NCBI GenBank assembly: GCA_905250075.1
Contig: CAJNOP010000003.1
Coordinates: forward strand, 1,004,395-1,068,394
Direction: 5' to 3'
From: Rotaria sp. Silwood1
Lineage: Eukaryota > Rotifera > Eurotatoria > Philodinida > Philodinidae
Length of the DNA stretch: 64,000 bases
In this document: piece by piece, positions 12,201 through 22,500 of the stretch
Numbering within the stretch: position 1 is the first letter of the stretch
How the letters are laid out: each line of letters begins with the position of its first letter
Position numbers and translations under genes: made by a program
The notes under the pieces: model-generated
The model's database searches: none
Seen by the model: the letters and a program-made list of their open reading frames with translations, nothing else
What the model was told of the DNA's origin: nothing

Positions 12201-15200
12201 TTTTGTTTTCAAACAAAGCAAAATTCTGTGCGACTGATTTTCGACGCTATGAAAAGATCATTTTTTTCTGCATGCATCATTCATTGCATCTTTTCATCAA
12301 CTAATACATTTTATTAAAAAAAAACAAAATATACCACAAGATGCAGAATGAAAAGCTCTACAATTTACACAGAAGACTTTATTTGTTAAAATCTCTCAAG
12401 TAGTTGCAAAGATATATCGATAGAGAAAAAGCCGCGAACTTTTTTCTCTTATATTCCTAGACAAGAATTTAAACATATGAAAATAATTAACTTACATTTA
12501 CAAATACTTTCAAAAATTGTTTCTGATAAATTAGTTTCGGAATGTAAGTTAAATACAGTTATTTGAGAGCGAACAGCTGGCTGTAGACAATACATAACTT
12601 GATTAAGTGTACGTTCTAGGTTTTTATCAGAATGATTATTGCTGGTGCCTGATTTTGAAGAGTTTTTTTTATGTGAATCATTATCAGGAGATAAAACACT
12701 TTCTAAATCATTTTTAAGTTCTTTCTCATATTTAGTAAATAGATTACAAAGTCTTCAACGAAAACAGAAAAACAAGAAATCAATAAAAAAAGATTGAAAG
12801 ATAAATGATTCACATATTTTTACTTTGTTTCAGATGGATCAACATGAAGTTCAGCATGTATATCAGTTCTGTAAAAATATAATCATCAAAATGAAATATC
12901 TTTAAATTGTTTCTACCTGTTTCTTGATTTTGGTGTTTTTCTATTTTTTGAAACTTTTTGTGTAACATCTTTTGTTTTTAATTCATAGATTCCATATGCC
13001 ACTTTACCGTGTTCAGAATCATTTTCGAAGTTTTTTGTATACAATAACCAACGACTCAAAAAATCAGCAATACGACCACTACCCTATGTATAGAAAATTG
13101 GTGTATAATTTAAAAACCAAACATTAATAATTCATATCATTAACTTACATTAATAATAACAACAGGAATATTATGCTTTAAATCATAATATATATTTGCC
13201 ATAGTATCACTACCACCATCAACAACGATAGTGACAACAGGAGCTAAATATAGATAAAACCAAGAATGAGTTATAAACAATAATAGAGAGAAATAAGATT
13301 ATCATTGTATCCTGAGTCAGTTATCAGACTGTAAATGGAGCAATTTCTTATTTTATATCGTATGCTTGTAAATAATATGTTTTAATTGTGAAGCATAACA
13401 ATAATGGTATAGAAAAACAAACAAAAACTAAAACTGCTTCAAGGATAAGGATATTAGTCTGAGATGCTAATGGTCAAGTAAGTCAAAATTTGTGACGACA
13501 TAATAAGAACACTATAGTACTAATTAGAAGCATGCAGGGCATAGTGTACAAAAAGTGTAGGATAATAAACTCTCACTATCTGTTTATTACCACTACATAC
13601 ACCGTTTTAGCTCTTTGAGCATAATCCACCGTCTCATAAATTCTTTCTGTTCATAAATCTTAGCAAGAATTTGTGACTCATTACAAATTCGTATCATATT
13701 GTACTGGTTTCTGTGTTAATAAATTATTTTTTTGTTGTAAAAAAGGACTAAATTTTCATAGGAGCTGTTTATTATTCTACGGTTTTGTTTAAAACGTGCA
13801 ATGATAAATACTTCACTTAAGGGTTTATTCTATTTAGTTACCGAAAAAAAAAGTTTATGAACACAGAAAATAGTACAAGAATGTATAAATTTTCAATTGG
13901 TAACAGACTTTTGCCAAGACTTGTGAACAGAAAAGGATTATGGAATGATAATAAACGAATAGTGAAGATTTATTATTATACATTTTTTTTTACTGTGTAG
14001 AGTAGAAAAGGGGTGAGAAAGTTTTTCGCAGTCATAATACAGAATATAAAAAAAAGTTTACCTTGCACACCTTAAGTATCGGATAGGATCTGTTTTAGGA
14101 AACTACAAGGGAAAAAAGATCCTCACTTCTCAATCTACGTAATACTATTCCTTTGAAACCATTTAGATAAAATATGTACATACTGTGAAAACCATTCTTC
14201 TTGTCTAGGTTTGCCATGTGTTCACATAATCTTGTTCGAAAATCTCTCGTGTCAAAATGCCGATATCTTCCATCATCTAACATCAAGTAGTGACTATGGT
14301 TTTTTTCAAGATCACATTCGCCTTTTCTCAGTTTATCAGCTGCTTCTTCATTATCTGAATGTTCGATTGGAATTTTACCTTTCTGGAAAAACATTACATA
14401 TAAATATAAATATTTTTAATATGAAAATATATTAAACCTGAGTTTTTTTTTCGTTTTTGCCTGTTAATTTTTGTACATCTTTAATACTTCCCCATTTACC
14501 AATACCAATAGCAGTTATCTTTTGGTTTGGATATTTTAATTTAACTTTACCAATTGCTTGTCCCAGAAGTTGAACAATGCCAACATTATATCCAGTTGTA
14601 ATCATCCATACATCTATTTCATATATAAATTCTAGTATTTTATCTCATTCATTATATATGTGTATATATATACTTGATTTACAAGCAACATTCATAATAC
14701 CCTTAATAACATTTGATTCAAGCCGATCGTTTAATTTAAAATATTTCGCGCCACCAATAATTGACATAATCAACTTAGGTTCTGGAATTTTCCAAACTTC
14801 GAAAAGAAGCTTTGTAACTGTTGTTAGTTGTGTCTCAATATCAAGACGAACATACTAAATGAATATAAACAATAGTTGGTAAACAAAAGAATTTTGTAGA
14901 TTTTTCATACTGAAGCGTCATTAAAGAGTGTACCAAAATATCTATCATTGAATTTTTGCTCAGTATGACTCGATATCTTCCATTTATTTTCTTTTTTGCC
15001 TGTTAGGTCTGTATGAAAAGCTTTTCTTTGATTACATTCACAAGTTTCTTGATCATCACTATTAAGAACAAAACAAATAGATATTCAATTTAATAAAAAA
15101 TTAAAACAAAAGACAGACGGTTTCGGACAAAAAGAACGGCAAACTCGATAATTAATATTTAGTTGGTAGAATTTTTCCCAAGATTCATGTTCAAACTAAA

Positions 15201-15290
15201 AAGAAGAAGAAAACAATAAAATCTAATCAAATTTATTAAATAATAATTTACTTCTCCTTGAGGTTGAACAGAACGAGTTCGAGATGACAT
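6204..15290 (-). CDS. TRPM-family cation channel, copy A
   Basis: TRPM channels are tetrameric plasma-membrane cation channels. This gene has about 20 short exons. It starts at ATG 15290 (MSSRTRSVQPQGE, exon to 15252) and stops at TAA 6204-6206. The N-terminal SLOG-type TRPM homology region shows SIIGGAKYFKL, WMITTGYNVGIVQLLG, HSHYLMLDDG, VVTIVVDGG and GSGRIADF. Then come the helical repeats (MRDLFLWAVLMNRIDMAKVF, ALIATKILKQ, NELYGYVSCLQ). The membrane region S1-S6 lies at about 9200-6860, with the pore loop YPVYYLLHGEVG and an S6 ending NILLTNLLIAMF, then a TRP-helix-like VYEDIQNIWQSQKYLFTREY and a short coiled coil. It ends there, with no kinase or Nudix domain. It is paired head to head with FN3-1. 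Confidence 0.88.
7101..7376 (-). repeat. Gene-conversion tract in TRPM-A (identical to 20426-20701)
   Basis: All 276 bases match the TRPM-B segment at a constant offset of 13325. The tract spans the end of the S4-S5 exon, a complete intron and most of the S5/pore-entrance exon. Beyond the borders the two genes diverge at once: the first difference at the right border is C versus T at 7377/20702, and several differ at the left border. Unselected intron sequence is identical too, so conservation of the protein cannot explain it. Confidence 0.85.
7440..8628. other. Enlarged TRPM-A intron (about 1.2 kb)
   Basis: This intron separates an S2-S3 exon (about 8635-8770) from the S4 exon. The matching intron of TRPM-B is only about 400 bp. 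The extra sequence is less A/T-biased than the flanking introns and may be an old insertion, but I could not find terminal repeats, a target duplication or a coding frame in it. Confidence 0.4.
9300..10485. other. Enlarged TRPM-A intron with a possible coding relic
   Basis: This intron of about 1.2 kb lies between the exon ending LKAK and the exon encoding LGFLAPSVVTFRNV. The matching TRPM-B intron is about 0.7 kb. At about 10025-10142 (+) there is a protein-like open stretch (KAETLIENEWYNSLSQMQQ) that ends at a stop. It may be a relic of a host or transposon gene; no family was recognised. The remainder is A/T-rich and featureless. Confidence 0.3.
11861..12448. mobile_element. Mariner-like MITE in a TRPM-A intron
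   Basis: The ends are inverted repeats: 11863-11914 and 12395-12446 match at 49 of 52 positions, and weaker similarity continues to about 75 bp. The ends begin GAAAAAAGTTCGCGG, which resembles mariner terminal repeats. TA dinucleotides stand a few bases outside each core, so the exact ends could be 11855-12459. The interior has no transposase frame but holds two direct copies of a 100-bp unit (about 12089-12187 and 12285-12383, sharing GATGCAG-ATGAAAAGCTCTAC). The equivalent TRPM-B intron lacks it. Confidence 0.75.
13250..14060. other. Large TRPM-A intron within the SLOG domain
   Basis: About 0.8 kb of A/T-rich intron lies between the exon ending KKNGFHS and the exon beginning APVVTIVVDGG. 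The same position in TRPM-B carries an even larger intron of about 2.6 kb, so this intron is a repeated site of expansion. No terminal repeats or coding frame were recognised. Confidence 0.45.
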
Positions 15291-15710
15291 TTACTTTGGG
15301 TCTTATCACTAAATGGTTATGTTTTAAGTTATAGTTGGAATTATAAAGTGCTCTATTGCGTTTACTATTTCTTTTAAATTTTTTATGTTTGAGAGTTATA
15401 TAGCAACCATCCACACACTGATTCTTAAATTACTATGGAAACGAAAAGGAAGACAGAAGAAATCAACAACTAACTGAGTAACATAAACAGCAGAAAATGT
15501 TTGCTCTTGTCATTGTATTCTTTTTTTATAAGTAGTTCTTTTTTTTCTCTGAAAGATTTTTCAGATGAGGATTTTTTCCGCAGAAAAAAATAAATTTATT
15601 TTTAAAAGAAAGAAAAATACCACATACATATTGATACTATATTAATCTACAAAAAGCTTGTTGTATTATTTTTTCAATTTATAATTTATTTCAAATATAA
15701 TTAACAAAAT
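15291..15710. promoter_or_regulatory. Divergent promoter region, TRPM-A / FN3-1
   Basis: Only 420 bp separates the TRPM-A start codon (-) from the FN3-1 start codon (+). Both promoters and both 5' leaders must therefore lie here, unless transcripts overlap. No specific transcription factor site is recognised. The same arrangement with 376 bp recurs at TRPM-B / FN3-2, which argues that it is kept as a unit; co-regulation is inferred. Confidence 0.5.
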
Positions 15711-17334
15711 ATGTCTGGTGAAAATATCGAAAATAAATCAAGGTATGATATGTTTCATTTGTTTTGATTTAAATTCTAGATTATTCTTTTATGTTGTTTG
15801 GTTTTTAGTGTACACACTTCAGAAGCAGAAAAAGTTGTGAATTTTTATAAAAATTATAATCGATAATAAGTTTTATTTTATTTATTTTTTTTTTGATAGA
15901 AACTTGTTCAATCATGGAATGATGTTCAAGTTAAGCTTCATCTTGGCAAATCGGTATTTACACATAATAAAATTTCTGGTACCATCGAAGTTACTCCTGA
16001 TACTGCCAGAAAACTCGTTAAAAAATTTGTAGTAAGTATTTGTTTTTAGCAAAAAAAAGATATTCTAAGAAACTTTTGAAAAATAAAAGTAATGATCGAA
16101 GTAAAAAAATATATTTTTCAATCGACGAAAAAGACATATTTTATTAGTATTTTTTTGCTTACAGTTAGTTGTTGATGGTTCGAAGGTAACTACATTTGGT
16201 AGGGAATATCGACGTATATCAGCATCTGGTTTTGATCCAACAAAACAAAATATATCAATAAGTATTGAGGCTGAGCCCCTAAGTTCAGGTTTAATGTCAA
16301 AAACCTCCAACACTCAAGTATGCTATATCTCTCATTGAAAGAGTGTTTTTGTAAAAAAATTTATTTATAATTACTAGTCGTTTTCGATTAAACCTAGAAT
16401 TTCTTATTTAACACCAACTGCAAACATTGTATGGCCAGATTCAGCTTCAAAACCTAATCTTAATATTCGATGGCATCATATTGGTGATCCAGCAGTTAAA
16501 CAATATGTTGTTGAATTAGATGATAAAGAAGTTCAATACGTAGGATTAAAGAATGAATATAAACATATATTTCTTTATTAATGTATCATGTAGATACGTG
16601 ATCCTTCAATAGCTGATATATATACAGTTTGTATTGATAGTTTTGAACCTGATGACAAGTCTCTTGAGCATACTATTCATATCATAGCAAGATTTAAGGG
16701 TAAGCTATTAATGTTTTCTTCCTATTATGATGATATTTGTACTATTTTTACTTTTAAAGATGGCAAAAAAGAATATCGATCAGATCCTATTAAATTTACT
16801 GTTCCTAATACAAAGCAGCTGATTACTCAAGTTATAACTGTTACTGAATTAAAAGGTTTGTTTTTATTTTTTTTTACATTTTTTTCTGTTGCTATGTATT
16901 TACTCAATTTATTTTTCGATATTATTTCTGAAGGAAGAACAAAACAAGAAGAAGACGATGACGAAGACGAAGAAACATTATCACAAGCAGAATCTAATCA
17001 ACCCAAAAATAAACCGTCTGAATCATTACAGTCTCAGATGAAACCTAATCAAAGATCTGATGTAACATGTACAAACCTTTCATGCAGTTGTCAAGGCCCA
17101 CATGAACATTTTCCTGGAATACAACATTATTTTGAAATAAAAGTCAACGAACCATTATCATCATTTCGACGTGAAACAACAACAAGTTGTTGTGGAGATA
17201 AATGCGTTCGAGGTCGAAGAGATGCATATGACAATATAGATATGCGTAATAATGGCAATGATTTTAAATGTAAAAAACAAAACAAGGATCATAATGATGA
17301 CGACGATGTTGTTGCCTCGAAATCTTCTCAATAA
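15711..17334 (+). CDS. Two-domain fibronectin-III-like protein 1 (FN3-1)
   Basis: Eight exons are inferred: 15711-15742, 15809-15833, 15900-16031, 16165-16317, 16378-16539, 16594-16699, 16760-16855 and 16934-17334. They give 368 residues in one continuous frame. There is no signal peptide or membrane helix, so the protein is probably cytosolic. Two tandem beta domains are visible. The first contains KKFVLVVDGSKV and ISASGFDP...ISISIEA; the second contains LNIRWHHIGDPAVKQYVVEL, then SFEPDD...HTIHIIARFKDG and SDPIKFTVP. The second is a convincing FN3 fold. The C-terminal tail is acidic (EEDDDEDEE), then Cys-rich (CTNLSCSCQG, CCGDKCVRGRR) and ends with an Asp run. I recognise no named family. 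Exon layout matches FN3-2 closely. Confidence 0.8.
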
Positions 17335-19524
17335 GTAATAATGAATTGTATACAGAACAGTTTTGTTTTAGAACTAAAAATAAAGCTTTTATAAATGTGA
17401 AAATGACTTTCTGTTACAGTATTTGTGTTGAGAATTTGGATGTGATGTAATGTATCTAAGGAATATAAGTGAAATGTAATTTCTTTTTTGTGAAAAGTAA
17501 GCAGTCATCTAAATTATTTTAATCAAAGATTAGTTTTTATATAATGATTTATATGTTGATTACTAAATATTAAACACTTTCGATCATTGGAATTATCTTA
17601 ACAGTTACAGTTAATATGTTACCATTTGTTTCTGAAGTAATTAAATCATACGTTTCTAAACAATTTAAAAGAATGATAACAAATTATGAAAGGAATACTT
17701 TTTGTAAGTTCTTAATTATTTTGTTTATAATTTACTAGCTTTGATAGGTCGAACTACTGTATTCTTTTGTTTTTCATTTTGAAATAACTGACGATCATAG
17801 ATTGTGGAATCACGAGGCATGGATAGACTATTAAATGTAAAAATTGTCTAATATTATGTAATTTTCTTGTTCTTTGAACAAATGACGTTTTGTTACAAAA
17901 TCAATTCATATATCATCTTTTAAATACATAACAAGTTGGTAAAACTATGTTTTCTGTATACAGTAAACTGTTATGATGATATATAGCAATATCCGTGACT
18001 ACAACCAATGCTGAACGATTCTTCAATTGTATAATTTGAAAAAAGAAATTTACAATGTGTGCAAGGATTGAACAAACTTCATCTCATATTATTAAGTCTC
18101 ATATGCATAAGGAAAAATTAGAATTACTTGATTTGAACAGTCTTTGTTCTGGTTTTATTTTATTTTAATCACTAGTAGTAGTCACCGAGATTTATTCAGA
18201 AAAAAGTTTCAAGAAATTCTGACATTTAGTTATTGAGGGATTCACATTCCGATATGAGATTGTTTCTGACTCCTGAAACGTTGAAATTAATATATCTAGA
18301 ATGAAGAACACTTTAAAAAAACCGGCACATATCTTCTGAATAAGAATAGTATAAGCTTCGTTTTGATTATAATGTGTATGACTTTTTTAACTGCAAGTAG
18401 AACATTCATAGACAGTTCAACTGTAGCACAAAGTCTCTCTTTTTCGAAATTTACAAACCCTTCCAAACAATGCATTCTAGAGTTCTAATTTTGAAAATTA
18501 TTCTATATGCGCAAATTTTTATGCTGTGTCCAACGGTTAAATCGAATCTTCAAAAGAACCTCCATTAAGAATAAAACAGATAGATTTCGAAAGATACTTT
18601 TGAAAATAGACTTTTGAATCTGTTCTGCTGCAGAAAGTGCATGATTAAAATGATATCTCGATATCAGTTTCTACACGAATTGACAAGAGCTACAACATTA
18701 GTATGCTTACATCTCGGCAGAAAAAAGTCGATATAAATCTTGGACAATGTACCTGGAAGCATCTATATCTCGAATGAAATGTAGAAAGTGTCTTCTTATT
18801 AATGAGGAAATGGATTTTCCTTGCCTAGTAATATATATATATATGTTACCGTAAGAATATGACAGAATACATTGGCAATCGCAAACGAAAGGTGATTTGA
18901 AAATTCTTTTTGTTTCTTTATTGTCGGGTATTGCCAAACGGCAACATTCAATCGTAAACAGTTAAAAGTTACTCTAGAATGTAACATCTTAATCGAGCTA
19001 TTCATTTTTTTCCGACAAAGCAATAGTTAATTCGAAGAAATTTACAGTGTGTATGGTACATGTTTTGAAGAAACCCAAAGCGACTTTTTCACTATGGCAT
19101 AGCAAGCAGTCAGCGAAATACTTCATTTTAAAATAGCAATTATACTTTGTAAAATCAAAAGATAAAAGTGAGCTTCCTATAAATTTTGCTCGAATATAGC
19201 TGAATCAGATATTTATCCAAGAACTGTTGCAGCACATTAATATGGTTTCAATCGAATGTTTTATTCATCACAAGCTTCGAAAATTCAACTTTCCAGATTA
19301 TCTACGTGAAAAAAATGAGAAGAATAAAAAGAAAGCATCAATACAAAAATGAGGTCATAATGCAAGAGCTTGAATAAACTTTGTATCAAAGATCACACCG
19401 AAGGGAAAAATACAGCAGTTAGATAAACAAATAATAATAATATTTCAAGTTCATGGATTAGTTGGATCTCCGTTTTGACTAATTTTTTTCTAAACAGAAA
19501 ACAATTCATTTAGTTTTTAATGTC
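17335..19524. other. Intergenic between FN3-1 and TRPM-B
   Basis: This stretch of 2.2 kb lies between the 3' end of FN3-1 and the 3' end of TRPM-B, which converge. An AATAAA at about 17379 could end FN3-1. A TA microsatellite stands at about 18829-18844. No gene, RNA gene or transposon ends were recognised. Confidence 0.5.
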
Positions 19525-22500
19525 TTATCGGACGATGAAATATTTTACTTCAATTTCGTCATTCAATTCTTTGTTCAGTCCTTCAACAAGCACTTTCAAC
19601 TTGTTTAAATCATTTTGTACTTGTTTCAGATTATTGTTAGCATCAGTTAAACCACTATGATCTTTCATCATATCGTCTTTGTTCTCTTTATTATCTGAAT
19701 CCGATCCAGATTTTGATCTAAATTTATTTTAGTATTAATAATGAAAAAAACTTTCGTTTGGTTCGTTTTACTTTATAGATGCATTGTTCAAGGCTTTTAC
19801 TTCGTCGTGAGCATATTCAGATGTGAATGCATCTTCAAAATCATTCCATTCTTTTATAGTGTGCTTCTTTTTGGAAATAATTTCTACAAGACATGTATTA
19901 AGACATATTTTAAATTTTCCTTTGTTTTTTATTCTTACTGAATACGCGAGAATCTCGATCTGCTGATTTTTGAAAATGTTTTCGTCTTATATAGAAGAAA
20001 AACATACGAGCCAAATAATAAATATCATACAAAAGACTTATTGGTGGTAAAAATGGTGAACGTGAGAAGTATTCACGCGTAAATAAATATTGTTGTGAAT
20101 GCCAAATATTTCGTGTATCTTCATAGACTTTGTCAAATCGTTTACTTTTAGATAAAAAACAAAATATGATTCCAAAAACAAAATTAATCAATTAGAGAAT
20201 CTTACGTAAACATGGCTATAAGTAAATTAGTTAATAAAATATTCACAAATATCATATGAATAGCAAGTAATACATGATCTGCAATTGACCATCCAGCCTC
20301 CGGGTTACCTTTTCCAAAGTGAAAAGCAATCTATAAAATATAATAATCATTTAAATATACATACTATCAAGATTCGTTAATTCGTCACCAAAATCTCCGT
20401 ATAAGAAATAATAGACAGGATATATAATATGACGAAAAACACTTCTACCATCAAAACTATTATCTATAGAACCACCTGTTTCCATTGTAAAATTGTTCGC
20501 TCTTGGATAATAAACCATTGAACGAGATGCAACACCATAACCAATCATCACTACTGCAATAATAACCATAAAAAATAAAAGATCTTGAATCTATAAAAAC
20601 AAAAAACAAACAAAACAAGTTTAAATAAAACAAAGACATTTGAAAGTATTTATTTGATACCATTTTCCAAATAGCTACCAGATGTGGTCCAAGATATGGT
20701 ATAACAATAATGAATGATAAACAACGAAGCCACCAAATTTCGAGATCGATAGCCATCACAATTCTAATGAATATAAGAGTTAAAAAAACGTGTTCAGATA
20801 CGATTAAATACAAAACATTTAGATACCAATATGTATAAGTGAATTGTTCTCAAATCTCAATGCACAGGATCATCAATGTGTGGAAAAACAACATTAGAAA
20901 TGAATGCTCAAGTAGAGTTTGCATTTTTTTTCTTTTGTAAACACTAGGATACTACAAATATGTTTATATCAATGAATTGATAATTAATTTAATTTCAAGA
21001 AAAGAAAAACAAATATATCTTATATGATCACGATTTATTTTGCCTAAGATACATTGAATTTCTATGCTGTATTATAGAGAAATTATTAAAACTCAGTGCT
21101 GTTCCGCCGATCCAGATGAAAGATAACAATATTGTGCTTTCTTTAAAAAAAAAAGTTCAATAAACAAACCTGGCTGCCATAAATTTATCTTCGGAACCTG
21201 CATTCGCAAATCTTAGAATTAAACCAATGTAGAAAAGAATAATTGCAAGTATTGTCATGGGCTTAAAATAATCACGCCTGTAACTTTCTAATTTTCCTTC
21301 AAAGGTTAAACTGTCTTGAGTGAAAAACTGAAATAAGAGAAATGAAAGAAATCAATAGAAAATAGTTGTATTTTAACAGATTATCACATACATAATGAAT
21401 TTCTTCTATTAAAATACATGAAACAAGAATAATTGTTAATATTTCAGTCCAATGTATTGAGGGACTTTGAGATTTTGGTGGTGAGAAATTGAACAGAAGA
21501 AAATACGAGAAAAGTAAAAGAAAGAAAATATAGGTTATCTAAAATGAATTGATTTTTATTCTTCTATATATATATAGCCGATCATTATGTGTGTACATAC
21601 CACATGATAACAAAATTTCATAGGTAACGAGCGATGAAATTTGGCCAGTTTCCGCAGGTAAAGAATGGGTGCACTATCTGTTTGTGATCTAAGAATGAGT
21701 GGATATTCCAGCAGTTTAGGATCACCATAATTAATACCATTATCTCGAAACCTAAATAAGAAATTTTAATGGTTATCAATGTTAATCATTTTAGGACTTT
21801 ATGGACTTACTTTTCTGATACAGCTTCCTTTCTTTTTCGTGCCTAACATTTATAAAAAATAATTATGAGAAATGTATTCGAAACATAAGCAAATAATAAC
21901 TCTCAAGTTTGTTCGGATTTATTATTAATTTCATTATGTAAGTATCATTTATTAACATCAATTCTAGATTATTCAATAAACGTCTTTTAAACCTATAAAT
22001 TTTTCTATACTTGATGTATTGAAGACTCTAAATATAACATATTCTACAACTAATACGTGTACAGATGCAACGTCTTTTATATTCCTGTACATGAGAAGGC
22101 CTAATATTGGCTAAGATCTTTTGATAAAAAAAGAACTGTAATTTTCTCAGATTGTCGACACCTAGGCGGCGGAAAGTTTTTATTCTACAGTATGTTCAGC
22201 ATTTTTTATAAGATCCTCACCTGAAATTTAAATATGCGAGAAGACGAGTTTTTTAATGTCACTTAGATAAAATATAGTTAGTGCTTCTTCTGTCGAATTT
22301 GCATTTTACCATGTGTGACCGGGGTAAAGATCAACGAAAAATACTAGTAATTCGCGTAAAAAACATGCATTTAAAGAGATATGCGAACGTTTACATTAAT
22401 CAAAATATCTTCTTTGAAAGAAGAAATTTTGATCTACTTTACTGAAAAAAGTTTCAATGGCGACGCAGAAATGTTTCATAAAAAAAAGAGGTTGTATTTT

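Noticed and set aside
15711-17334. Arrestin identity for the FN3-1 protein
   Set aside because: Two beta domains in a cytosolic protein next to a membrane protein suggested arrestin at first, but the Trp and Tyr-x-Val pattern and spacing fit FN3 and no arrestin motif is visible.
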